A DNA stretch of 64,000 nucleotides from Proteles cristata cristata (taxonomy: Eukaryota > Chordata > Mammalia > Carnivora > Hyaenidae). The translations under genes were made by a program, and so were the position numbers. Numbering within the stretch: the stretch's first letter is position 1; every line of letters begins with the position of its first letter. Positions 11,584-22,534 of this stretch are shown one piece after another. The stretch is taken from positions 124,001-188,000 of the forward strand of contig JAESUZ010004808.1 of NCBI GenBank assembly GCA_017311185.1, read 5' to 3'. A model generated the notes under the pieces. The model did no database searches. It was not told the DNA's origin and worked only from the letters and a program-made list of their open reading frames with translations.

Positions 11584-12115
11584 GCTATAATAATAGCATT
11601 TTGTGTTGTCTTTTTGTTTTGCATTTTCTGCCCTAGGAAGTTTCTGTATGTATTTTTTTAATTATAAAATTGATACATGCTCACAATAAAAAATTCAGTC
11701 AATATAAAAGAGTACAGAGGAAAAAATAAATAGATTTCTTATTCTCTTACACCCCAAAATACTCTTTTTGACATTTTGTTCATATTACCCATTTCATTCT
11801 TCCCGACTGTTTTCAGTTTATGCACTTCTGTGCATGCATCATCCACGCGTGCCTCCTGCCATGCAGTTACTTCAGCACTGAGCGAGTCCATTAGCTTCTC
11901 ATTGGTAATGTGTTCGTGTCTTTTCCTCTTTTTATCTCCTGTAATCATTGTTTTATGAATGTTGACACTAGATTAACTTGTAGAGAGATAGTCACTGTTA
12001 CAGCTTGACTGGGATGGCGGTTTTCCTTTTATAACATGTCCTCTTTGTTTTGTTCTAGTGCCTTTTTGGCCTGAATGCACCTGTGTGCTCTCCAGGTTCA
12101 GACTCCCTTGCTTTC

Positions 12116-12136
12116 CTGTTGTTGTTGTTGTTGTTT
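12116..12136. repeat. (GTT)n short microsatellite
   Basis: About six GTT units. Confidence 0.8.
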
Positions 12137-12209
12137 ACAATATGCCTGGTACACTCACTGCATAGTTTTATTCTTCAAACTTTCGAATCACTTGCTTTAG
12201 ATGTCCTAA

Positions 12210-12362
12210 CCTAATGGCCAATGTTAAATGTTTCCCACATTCCAAGTGCTATTCTAAAGTACTTTTGCAGGATGTGTTATTTTAATTTCATCTTCACCAC
12301 TAGCATTATCATTAGTTTTATACCTGAGGAAACTGAGGTAAAGAGAGTTCTTAAAATTTCTG
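12210..12362 (+). repeat. MIR, left part (split by an L1)
   Basis: MIR-like text: AAGTGCTATTCTAAAGTAC, TATTTTAATTTCATCTTCACC, ACCTGAGGAAACTGAGGTAA. It stops inside the MIR consensus. The expected remainder (AAGGTCACACAACTAG) appears at 17340-17400, beyond an L1. Confidence 0.8.
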
Positions 12363-12591
12363 ACTAATAGGATTTCTAGCTGGGACAATTTGGAAAAATA
12401 GAAAAAGAAGAAGAAAATGAAATAAAAAGCATCCAGATTGGAAAAGAAGTGAAACTATCTGTGTTTACAGATGACATTGTCATAATATGCAAAATCCTAA
12501 GGAATCTACCTCAAAAAGCCCCAGCAAAAAAAAAACTATTAAAACTAATGAACAGATTCAGCAAGGTTGCAGGATCAGTATACAAGATCAT

Positions 12592-12779
12592 GGGGCGTCT
12601 GGGTGGCTTGGTCAGTTAAGCAGCGTCTGACTTCGACTCAAGATGTGCAACTCTGTGCTGACAGCTCAGAGCCTGGAGCCTGCTTTGGATTCTGTGTCTC
12701 CCTCTCTCTCTGCCCTCCCCACTCATGCTCTGTCTCCGTCTCTCTCAAAAAAATAAATAACACATTCAAAAGAAAATTT
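12592..12779 (+). repeat. CAN SINE inside the L1
   Basis: GGGGCGTCTGGGTGGCTTGG head. The middle is shortened between GACTTCGACTCA and TCTGTGCTGACAG, so the tRNA B-box part is deleted. A-rich tail. Confidence 0.88.
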
Positions 12780-13102
12780 TAATATACAAATATCACTTGT
12801 ATTTCTATATAGCAGCAAAGAATAATTCCAAAATAAGATTAAGAAAACAATTTCATTTACATATCAAAAAAAATACTTGGGGATAAATTTAACAAGAGAA
12901 CCTCATAACTTCTGTACTCTCTGGTTATCAGCTACTAATTTCTTAAAGAGGAAGTCTCTTATAACTGATAAAAAGAGTTTTAAAAAGCTAATTAGCAAAC
13001 TAATTTTTAATTAAGATTTTTAATTAAGCTTTTTTTTTTTAATTGAAGTATACTTGACACACAGTGTTACATTAGTTCTAGGTGTTTAGTTAAACTTTTT
13101 AG

Positions 13103-13525
13103 GGAGTGCCTGGATGGCTTGGTCAGTTGGGCATCTGACTCTTTTTTTTTTTTTAATGTTTTATTTATTTCTGAGAGAGACAACGTGAACAGGGGAGGGT
13201 CAGAGAGAGAGGGAAATACAGAGTCTGAAACAGGCTCCAGGCTCTGAGCTGGCAGTTAGCACAGAGCCCGACGCGGGGCTCGAACCCACGAACTGTGAGA
13301 TCATGACCTGAGCCGAAATCGGCACGTAACCAACTGAGCCACCCAGGCGCCCCGAGCATCTGACTCTTGATTTTTGGCTCAGGTCATATGGGATTGAGCC
13401 CCACGTCCAGCTTTGCACATAGCATAGAGCTTGCTTAAGATTCTCTCTCCTTCTGTCCCTCTCCCCAACTCACTCTCTCTCTCTTTAAAATAGAATAGAA
13501 TAAAAAGATTAAAAAAAAAAAAAAC
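13103..13525 (+). repeat. CAN SINE, interrupted by a second SINE
   Basis: Head GGAGTGCCTGGATGGCTTGG at 13103, reading to GGGCATCTGACTCTT, then resuming at about 13358 with GCATCTGACTCTTGATTTTT through to a poly(A) tail near 13522. The repeated GCATCTGACTCTT is the duplication made by the inner SINE. Confidence 0.9.
13147..13354 (-). repeat. CAN SINE nested in a CAN SINE
   Basis: Minus-strand copy from poly(T) to CCACCCAGGCGCCCC, inserted in the tRNA-like head of the + strand SINE at 13103-13525. Confidence 0.93.
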
Positions 13526-14404
13526 TTTTTAGGAAAGAAGAATCCAAAGAGAGTAACCCAGAGAGGTTTTTTTCTCCTTCCTAGTATAATTATCAAAATA
13601 ATTGTAGATTCCTGAACACAATAAAATTCTAATTAAAATATAGTTCCCTGATTTGTTTGTTTATAGGGTCTAATTATCCTCCCTTTGCATTGTCTATCTA
13701 CTTATGTTTTAGAACTTAAATTACAGTTGTAGAGTGTAGCTGTAATCCAGCTACAAAACATTTACTGGTTTTTATATTGCAGCTTTTTCCGAAAAACTAA
13801 ACACAGTAAGTAATACATGCAAAGTTCTAAAATAATTGAATCACTGTTCCATTCTGTATTTACATTTGGCCTGTCTACCAGAAGTACTGATATGAGATAG
13901 AACCAAAATTTATATTTTCTCTGCAAACCTATATTAATTAGAAGAAAAAGCCTACATACTACTAAAAACAAATCCAATAAATCTCACTGTATTTGTGAAA
14001 AACATGATTTTTAAAGAGAAATTTTAAACACTATAACCAAATGTCAGAAGACACTGAGATTTTTTTCCTTCAAATACTTAAAGATTAAAGGCAAAGATTG
14101 GGCTAAGTGAACATATGTTATTCACTTCCATTTTAGGGTGGTGTTTACCAAAATATAATGAATACTTATTAGCAACTGTTCCTGGTGCTTGTAGCAAAAA
14201 GGCAGTAAAATGAAACCTAGAGCTCAGTGAAAGCCGAGGAGTTTTGCTTTGCATTTTGTCACTCCACTTCATCATGCCGTGCTCAGGACAGCCCAGACCC
14301 CGTGATCCTGAGGGACCATTCAGCAGAATTCCAAGCACAAGTATTAGGAGCTCCAGTAAACTATTAATTTTTTTTTTAATTGTGCATTGAAAACGGTAAA
14401 GCAG

Positions 14405-14605
14405 GGCACCTGGGGGGCTCAGTCGGTTGAACATCTGACTTCAACTCAGGTCATGATCTCACAGCTCGTGAGTTCGAGCCCCACACTGGCTCTCTGGTGT
14501 CAGCACAGACCCCGCTTTGGGTACTCTGCCCCTCCCCCCTTTCTGTCCCTCCCCAGCTCATTCTGTCTCTCTCTACCAAAATAAGTAAAAAAAAAAAAAA
14601 AAAAC
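14405..14605 (+). repeat. CAN SINE
   Basis: GGGCACCTGGGGGGCTCAGTC head and an A18-type tail, just left of the resumed L1. Confidence 0.9.
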
Positions 14606-14676
14606 TGTTGCGAGAAATTAAAGAATAGCTAAGAAAAGACATCCCATGTTCACATATCAGAAGACTTACCATTAAT

Positions 14677-14860
14677 GGGGTACCTGGGTGGCTCAGTTAA
14701 GCATCGACTTCAGCTCAGGTCATGATCTCATGGTTCGTGAGTTTGAGCCCCACGTCAGGCTCTTTGTAGACAGCTCAGAGCCTGGAGCTGTTTCGGATTC
14801 TGTGTCTCCCTCTTCGACCCTCCCCTCTGCGCGCTCTGTCTCTCTCAAAAATAAACAAAC
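14677..14860 (+). repeat. CAN SINE, first of a tandem pair
   Basis: GGGGTACCTGGGTGGCTCAG to AAATAAACAAACATT. The pair is flanked by AGAAGACTTACCATTA on both sides (14660s and 15098-15114), so the second SINE entered the tail of the first. Confidence 0.92.
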
Positions 14861-14863
14861 ATT

Positions 14864-15097
14864 GGGGCGCCTGGGTGGCTTAGTCGGTTAAGCATCCGGC
14901 TTTGGCTCAGGTCATGATTTCGCAGTTCGTGGATTCGAGCCCCGCGTCAGGCTCTGTGCTGACAGCTCAGAGCCTGGAGCCTGTTTCAGTCTGTGACTCC
15001 CCCTCTCTCTGACCCTCCCCTGCTCGTGCTGTCTCTCAGAAATAAATTTTTAAAAAAAAAATTTTTAATAAATACACATTAAAATAATAATAATAAA
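14864..15097 (+). repeat. CAN SINE, second of a tandem pair
   Basis: GGGGCGCCTGGGTGGCTTAG head, GATTCGAGCCCCGCGTC B-box region, AATAATAATAAA tail. Confidence 0.93.
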
Positions 15098-15127
15098 AGA
15101 AGACTTACCATTATTAAGATGGCAGTA

Positions 15128-16260
15128 CGGGCACTGGGCGACTCTGTGCCTCACTGAGGAAGATCATTAAACTTGGGCAAAGGAGATCCTAAGAAGCCGA
15201 GAGGCACAATGTCATCATATGCATTCTTTGTGCAAACTTGCCAAGAGGAACACAAGAAGAAGCACCCAGATGCTTCAGTCAGCTGTTCAGAGTTTTCTAA
15301 GAAGCGCTCAGAGAGGCGGAAGCCCATGTCTGCTAAAGAGAAAGTTTGAAGACATGGCAAAGGTGGACAAGCCCCGTTATGAAAGAGAAATGAAAACTTA
15401 TATGCCCCTAAAGGGCAAACAAAAAAGGAGTTCAAGGATCCCAATGCACCCAAGAGGCCTCCTTCAGCCTTTTTCCTGTTTTGTTCTCAGTATCACCCCA
15501 AAATCAAAGGAGAGCATCCTGGCCTGACTGTTGGTGATGTTGCAGAGGAACTGGGAGAGGTGTGGGATCACAGCGCTACTGACCACAAGCAGCAGCGACG
15601 AAGGCTGCGAAGCTGAAGGAAAAAGAAAAAGGATATTGCTGCATCCCAAGCTAAAGGAAAGCCTGATGCAGCAAAAAAGGAGTCGTCAAGGCTGAAAAAA
15701 AGCAAGAAAAAGAAGGAAGAGGAAGAGGAGGAAGATGAAGAGGATGAGGAAGAGGAGGAAGATGATGATGGTGAATAAGTTGGCTCTAGCGCAGTTCTTT
15801 TTTGTCTATAAAGCATTTAACCCACCTATACACAACTCAGTCCTTTTAAAGAAAAAACTTGAAATGTAGTGCTTTGTGAGATTTGTTTTTAAGCTGTACA
15901 GTGTCTTTTTGTTTTTGTTTTTTATAGTTAACCCACTACCGAATCTTTAGATTTGGTCTTTAGATAGCCCTGTCCTGGTGGTGTTTTCAGTAGCCACTGT
16001 TGTCGCCTGGTACAGTGTGGGGGCTGTAAATTGGCAGGGAAGCCTAGAGCAGCTTCTTGTGGGTGCACAGCACACATGAGTTATATATGGGAATGGAGGT
16101 TTTTCATCTCCAATTGTCTCTGATGCAGCTTATGCAAAATAATTGTTGTTCTGTTAACCAAACACTACTCTGCAAATTTAAAAAAAAGTTGCAGCTGTTT
16201 TGTTGGCATTCGGAATGTTCTAAGTAAATACAGTTTTTTTTTTTTAATTAAAAAAAAAAC
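15128..16260 (+). pseudogene. HMGB1P: HMGB1 processed pseudogene
   Basis: HMGB1 is a nuclear DNA-bending protein with two HMG boxes and an acidic tail. This copy is intronless. The coding match starts at 15173, where the start ATG is TTG, and reads [29 protein letters not shown]. It is broken near 15340 by a small deletion that brings in TGA and again near 15415. The acidic-tail codons (GAG/GAA/GAT) run from about 15715 to a TAA at 15776. The HMGB1 3' UTR follows for ~470 bases and ends in poly(A). AGATGGCAGTA (15117-15127) and AGATGGCAATA (16261-16271) are the target-site duplication, within L1 sequence. Frameshifts and loss of the start make it non-coding for HMGB1. Confidence 0.95.
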
Positions 16261-16376
16261 AGATGGCAATAATCTTCAACTGATCTACAGATTTAATATG
16301 ATCCCCATCTAAATCCCAGCTGGCTTTTTTTTTTTTTTTCCAGAAATTAACAAGCTGATTTTAAAGTTTATATGAA

Positions 16377-16585
16377 GGGGTCCCTACGTAGTTTATTCGG
16401 TTGAGCATCTGACTCTTGATTTCAGCTCAGGTCATACCTTACAGTCGTAGGATCGAGTCCCACATCAGACTCTACACTTACAGCATGGAGCCCGTTCTCT
16501 CTCCCCCTCTCTGTCTACCCCTACTCCACCCACACTTGCTCTCTCTTTCATTCTCTTTCTGTCTCTCTCAAAATAAACGTTTAAA
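16377..16585 (+). repeat. CAN SINE in L1
   Basis: Diverged head GGGGTCCCTACGTAGTTTAT, body with GTAGGATCGAGTCCCACATC, tail AAAATAAACGTTTAAAAT. Inserted in L1 ORF2. Confidence 0.85.
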
Positions 16586-16597
16586 ATAAACTTTTAG

Positions 16598-16818
16598 GGG
16601 CGCCTGGGTGGCTTAGTCGGTTAAGCGTCCGACTTTCGCTTAGGTCATGATCTCGCGGTTCGTGGGTTCGAGCCCAGCGTCGGGCTCTGTGCTGACTGCC
16701 AGCTCAGAGCCTGGAGCCCATTTCAGAGTCTGTGTCTCCCTCTCTCTGACCCTCCCCTGCTCACGCTGTCTCTCTCTCTCTCCTAGAAATAAATAAAACA
16801 TTAAAAAAATAAAAAAAA
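16598..16818 (+). repeat. CAN SINE in L1
   Basis: GGGGCGCCTGGGTGGCTTAG head with a near-consensus body, younger than its left neighbour. AACTTTTA occurs on both sides. Confidence 0.94.
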
Positions 16819-17339
16819 ATAAACTTTTATATGGAAATTCCAGGGACTTAGAAGAGCTAAAAATAATTTTGAAAAAGAAGAAAGTTGAAGTAGTCACACT
16901 TCAAAACTTATTATAAAATGCTATAGTAATCAAATCATGCAGTACTGACATAAAGGTAGATAGAGATGTCAGTGGAATAGAATTGAAAGTCCAGAAGTAA
17001 GTCCTTACAGTCATGGTCAGTTCAAGAAAATACCCTAACAAGACTGCTAAGCCAGTTCAACAGAGAACAGTGGTCTTCCACAAATGGATGAGAATGAAGC
17101 CAAACCCTACCTAAAACCACATGCAAAAACCAACTCGAAGTGGATTCGTGACCTAATTGTTGAGTTAAAACTATAAAACTCTTAGAAGAAAACCTGGGAG
17201 GACTATATTAAAATTTAAAAAATTTGCTAGAAATACTTTTGAGAAAGTAAAAAGAATGAAGAAAATATTTGTAAATTCCAAATCTGAAAAGGGATTTACA
17301 ATGACTTACATCTCAATAATGAAAAGACAAGTGACCCAA

Positions 17340-17402
17340 GTTAAGATACTGTCCAAGGTCACACAACTAGAAAACAGGTGCAGAGGAACTGTCACCCAGG
17401 TG
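17340..17402 (+). repeat. MIR, right part
   Basis: GTTAAGATACTGTCCAAGGTCACACAACTAG continues the MIR begun at 12210-12362; the L1 separates the halves. Confidence 0.75.
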
Positions 17403-18330
17403 ATCCTTTTTCTCAGAATAGATACTATCTTCTCTAGAGCTCTTATATGTCTTCTTTCTGCTCTTAATTTATAGAGGCAGTTCTATTAACTTTTCTTTTT
17501 ATTTCACGATGGAATTTTGGTCACAGCTTCATCTGCTAAGAGGCAACATTTTTCAGCTGAGTGTTCATCTTACATTTGTTTTGTATTTTGTTTCTTTCCT
17601 CCTTTTATCTTGAGTATCTTTGCAGTGATGATTTAGTTTGACTTCTCATCTTTGGGGCAGATAAGTCATTCGTGGATGACTAGCTTCAGGAGGTCTTCTA
17701 TGGGCGGCTGGTTGCAGCCTTGCTGAAATTTGAAATTTACCCAGTGACCTGAGGTTCGTGTACAAGTACAGCCCGTGGCAGCAGTGGCAGCCGGCGCTGA
17801 GGGGGCATGTCTTGCTGTGTCTCACTTGTGCAGCTTACGTATGACTTCTTGCTTGGCTCTGGCTTCTGTGCAACTCTGCTGCTAATGCCTCCTGCCCCTC
17901 CTTTCTGGAAGCAAGAGATTTAAGTTTTACTCCCCGGGTTCTAGCTTTCACTGTTGGTCTGTGCTCTTTGAGGCTTCTGCTGAAATTTGCTTCTTGGCCT
18001 CTAGTTTGAGCCGCCCCACACACACCAGCACCCTCTGCTCTGGCTCTGTGGCTAGTGACACTCCTCTCCCCAAGGGTTTTGATTCAGGATTTAGCAGTTT
18101 TCCTGAAAATGGAGTTTATGTTTTTGTTTCTTATTTTCTTTTTTGATTTTGAGTGATTTTAGCAAGAGATTGAGGAAATGACAACTCAGACTACCATCTT
18201 CAGAGGATGAGCCACCGGGTCCTGTCTGCAGCACCCCCACATACCCATCCCCTCTACCGTCCTGAAATCCCTCTCAGACCCATTTCTGAATCCAAATTCT
18301 TCTCTCCTTACTTCAATCCCCACAAGTTTG

Positions 18331-18374
18331 CCTGGTTTTCATGCCACTGGTTGCTGGTTTTCATGCCACTGGTT
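18331..18374. repeat. 22-base tandem duplication
   Basis: TGGTTTTCATGCCACTGGTT occurs twice in direct succession, in AT/CT-rich DNA of unknown origin. Confidence 0.9.
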
Positions 18375-19712
18375 CAAATTCATACTTGATTCATTCTTTT
18401 ATTCAGGCATCCTGTTGCGGTTTAATTTCTGGAGTTATCTTTGCATGTCCCCTTTAAGTCATTAGTTGCTTCTCTTTTCCCCCGAAATCTCCTCATTTCA
18501 TGAATGCAGTGGCCTGTTACATGGACCTTTTTGAGGATCTTAATTTTTTTATTGCGTTTTCTTTGGTGTGCCCCACTCTTTCTGTTCATTCGGGTCACTT
18601 TCTCTGCTTTTCAGGCTATTTCCTCTGTTTGAGGAGTTTGCTTCTCAGTGTCAGCTCATTCTTGGTCACACATATATTTTTGCGAGTGAGGCTCCAGACT
18701 GATCAGTATTGGTTTCATTGGCCTTTGCAGTGGCCACAGTTTGACGTTCCCAGGCAAGCTTCCCTTCCAGAAATGACAGTGGCCTGGTTGCCGGGCCACA
18801 GGAATGGTTACGATCCCGGCTGCGCGAGTGGGTAGGGCGCGCTGACAGACAGCTTTCCTTTCTCACAGCACAAGTAAGGACAGGCAGGCCACCCAGAGCC
18901 CTTCTGTTAAGGAAGAGAAAGAAAGGAATTACCTATGAGGCTGACCGCTCTGAGAGATCTACTGCCAGCCTGAGATGCTCTTCCTTTCCTTTGCTTTTTC
19001 CCTGATGCTATGCTAAAGACAAGGAATTGGGGGGAAAAATAGTAGGTTGATTGCCCAACTTCTAAAACTCACCAGAAATAATGGTTGCTTCGTTGGCTGC
19101 TGGTGTAGAACGTGCTGTGTACGTATGTGGTGGGGACCCACGAGTGCCGTGAAACCCGGCCTCATTCACTTGGCGTGTATCCCTTTCGAGGCGCCCTGGC
19201 TCTGGTGTGACGAGACTTGAGTGGTACGTCCCCTTAACGGCCGAGTCTTCCCGTTCATCCCCTTCCGTGCTCCTGTCTCAGCCCCGCTGTGCACTCTACT
19301 GGGTCTTCGGGTAAGCTTGTTACAGACTCTGTTCTCTCTGTCCTCCCTTCCCTCATTTCTGAGAGCCACTTGAAGGCCCAGTTTCTTCTTTTCCTGACAA
19401 GTCAGGAACGAACAGAACGGGTACCCAGGTGAGCCCCCATTTAGTTATTACTCTTGTGCCGGTCAGCCTCAGCTGGCCCTGCCGAGCCTGGGCACCATGA
19501 CAGGTAGCTTGAGCTTGGACACATCACAGGAGGGCCACTGTCGATGTGACTGTTTTCTCCAGGGTTACGGAACTCTTCTTTCCAAGCTAAAGCTGATTCA
19601 TCGGCATTTTCCAGGGTCTCCCCGTTGAAGCAGTCGGGGTCCCAGCTGGAATCTCGACCACTCCCTTGGCCCTGCAACCAGGCAACTGTCACTTTTGGAG
19701 ACAAAATACACC

Positions 19713-19892
19713 AGGGGAGCCTGGGTGGTTCGGTTAGTTAAACGTCTGAGTCTTGATCTCAGCGCAGGTCATGATCTCATGTTTCATGAGATGGGGCCCT
19801 GTGTCGGGCTCTGCGCTGACAGCGTGGAGCCTGCTTGGGATTCTCTCTCCCTCTCTCTCTACCTCTCCCCCCTCAGTAAGTAAATAAACTTA
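19713..19892 (+). repeat. CAN SINE
   Basis: GGGGAGCCTGGGTGGTTCGG head, body shortened in the CT-rich part, tail AGTAAGTAAATAAACTT. Confidence 0.88.
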
Positions 19893-20428
19893 CCAGTAAT
19901 TTGAACTGGGAAATGTAATAGAAGTGATTATTAATTAGCATAAGGATTAACTCTAAGGGGAGGAGAGAGCACTGAAGAACACAGAATGGGAGATGTAACA
20001 AACAGCAGCCGACACAAACTTGGAAGAGGTCTCCTTCGCCAGGGTCAAGGTTCAGACCTCAGATGGTGGAGTTATTTGCTGAGGTGCCACAGGAATGGGC
20101 CAGCAGGCAGGAGACTGCCCCCCAGGCAGGACTGGAGTAGAACAGGGGAGTCCCAGGAGGGCATGGCCACAGGGCCCCCTGCACACAGCTGCAGGGAAAC
20201 TACGGACTGGCCGTAGCAGCACCAAAGCACAAAGCCCCAGAAACAGGGAGAGAAACTCCTGACTGTATCCCCCGGCACCCTTTCCTGACAAGGCAGCTTG
20301 TGAAAGAGGAATGTCTACAGGCACCTGCCCCCATGTCACCAAGCAAGGCAGAGAAGAGTAGATTTGGAGAAGAGAAGCAGTAAATGGATACCTAGCTCAC
20401 CCATATGAACAGGTTCAAATTTGGGCAT

Positions 20429-20647
20429 TTTATTTTTTTTTTTAATATTTTTATTTATTTATAGGAGAGAAAGACAGCGTGAGCAGGGGAGGGTCAGAGA
20501 GAGAGGGAGATACAGACTCTGAAATAGGCTCCAGGCTCTGAGCTGGCAGTCAGCACAGAGCCCGACGCGGGGTTCGAACCCACGAACCGCGAGATCATGG
20601 CCTAAGCGAAAGTCGGATGCTTAACTGACTAAGCCACCCAGGCGCCC
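20429..20647 (-). repeat. CAN SINE
   Basis: Full minus copy. Perfect duplications AAATTTGGGCATTTTA on both sides (20413-20428 and 20648-20663). Confidence 0.95.
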
Positions 20648-22049
20648 CAAATTTGGGCATTTTAAATTGTCCTTTCTTGTAGTAAGTTAAGAGAAACCAT
20701 TGTAGAAAGAGCTAGGGTACCGATGCATCCATTGATAAATCAGCTCTCGTGTTATGTCCATGTCTTATGTGCAAGGTGATCTTGTCAAAGAACACTGCGT
20801 GCAGGGGGATCATTTCTCTTCCAGGATATAGCACCCCTCTCTGCTAGGCAGAAGTGGCAGTTACATCTCTGCGCTCTCAGATTTAACACATCTGCACTGG
20901 CTTTCAGTGCAGTTTGGAGTAGTTGTCTCGTGCACAGCATTTTAGGGAGATGTGAGAAGCCAAGACTTGAACGTGTGCCAGAGTGGGAATGAGATGCCTA
21001 TCAAAAATGTTGGTGACCTTTCCAAGAATGAATGTATCACAGTTTCCTGTGAGCTTTCAAGATGATATTCATTGTACAACATAATATTATAAAAGGACAT
21101 TTGGCATTGATCTAATTATCAGACAAGATTTTTAAGTAATAAAACAGTAGAGATATAAATTGTATAATAGGAGTAGGCATCTGGATAGATGGAGGAGTTA
21201 TAATTTGGCAAATGAACTATAAATGGGCATATAAAACAAGTCAAAGGACTAAAGCTTTTTCCAGAATATTCCCACAGTGCTTAAGACAAAGAATAAAGAA
21301 GTACTTTGTTAGCTGAGATTTTGTAGCCCATTTCCATCCAGACAAAATCTTTAATGGCACTTTTGTCTATGCAGATTTCTAACAATATACTTTATGTCTA
21401 AACTTGGAGAAGAACTTTTACCCTGTGGCCAACTGGAAAATGGGAACACCAAACAAAATTTTAGGGTTTTAATCCATATTTTGTATATTACATTTTTAAT
21501 GCTGTTTCTTCTCCAGTCTAGTGTTTGAAACAGTTCTAACTTGGGTGGCGCTTCCTGCAGTGGGAAATGGGTTGTGAGGACAGGCTTTCTCCCTTCGTGA
21601 GGATCTGTTGATGTTGCCAGTGCCTTCAGTGTCTGTAGAGCCCTTCCATTATGTAGTTGAGAGAGAGCCTGGTTTCCTCTGCTACTTGGGGGTTAGGCCC
21701 CGGGCCCGGGTCCTGTAGGCCACCTGATGGTGCACTTCTGGGGTTTTAGGAGCAGATTGTGCTCATGCCAAGCTTCACTGCTTTGCCGCTCCGTGGTTTG
21801 TGTTGCATTAACATTTGTGTATGGTGTGCAGTCGGGGTCCATGTTCATTTTCTTCCCATATGGTTTTGCACTTCCCTTGCTCCATTTGTTTAAAAGACCA
21901 TCCTTCCTGCACTGAATTATGCTAGTGCCTTTGCTTTAAGTCAGATGACTGTTCATATAGGGGTCTCTTTCTGGGCTCTCGCACACTACGCAGATCGCTT
22001 TTTGCACTAATAGCGTATTATCTTAATTACTACTGCTTTAGAGTAAGTC

Positions 22050-22224
22050 TTTTTTTTTTTTAAAGTTTTTATTTGTTTTGAGAGGGGAAGAGAGAACAAG
22101 GGAGGTGAGAGAACCCCAAGCAGGTACAGAGCCCAACACGGGGCTCAATGCCATGGGCCACAAACCACAAAATCATGACCTGAGCAGAAATCAGACACCT
22201 GACTGAGAGCCACCCAGGCACCCC
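22050..22224 (-). repeat. CAN SINE
   Basis: Minus copy ending GAGCCACCCAGGCACCCC. Flanked by TAGAGTAAGTCT / TAGAATAAGTCT duplications of the L1. Confidence 0.9.
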
Positions 22225-22337
22225 TAGAATAAGTCTCGATATCTGACAACATAAGTCCTCCGACTTTGCTCTTCTCTAAAGTTGTCTTCACTTTCCAGGC
22301 TTTGGTGTTTATATTGTTTTTTAATCTGTTTATCAAT

Positions 22338-22534
22338 TTTTAAAAATATTTATTTATTTTTGAGAGAGACAGCACAAGTTGGGGACGGGCAGAGAGAGGG
22401 AGACAGAATCCGAAGCAGGCTCCAGGCTCTGAGCTGTCAGCACAGAGCCCGACACAGGGCTCAAACCCACTAACTGTGAGATCATGACCTGAGCCAGACT
22501 TGGATGCTTAACGACACAGCCAACCAGGTGCCCC
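22338..22534 (-). repeat. CAN SINE
   Basis: AATATTTATTTATTTTTGAG start, ATCATGACCTGAGCC core, CCAACCAGGTGCCCC end. Confidence 0.9.

Larger units (their letters stand above)
12366..17340 (+). repeat. L1 ORF2 fragment, 5'-truncated, broken by several insertions
   Basis: Sense-strand L1 ORF2 in order: TTTCTAGCTGGGACAA and AGCATCCAGATTGGAAAAGA, then the reverse-transcriptase FTDD-coding region (12366-12590), ATTTCTATATAGCAGCAAAG (12780-12928), AAAGACATCCCATGTTCACA (14606-14676), ACTGATCTACAGATTTAATA (16272-16376), and ORF2 C-terminal text (16816-17340). Pieces are collinear. Between them sit SINEs, an HMGB1 processed pseudogene and a 1.7 kb block (12930-14605). Riddled with stops and inactive. 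Confidence 0.88.

Noticed and set aside
15568..15816. Minus-strand open frame with a long poly-Ser run
   Set aside because: It is the antisense of the GAG/GAA-rich acidic tail of the HMGB1 pseudogene.
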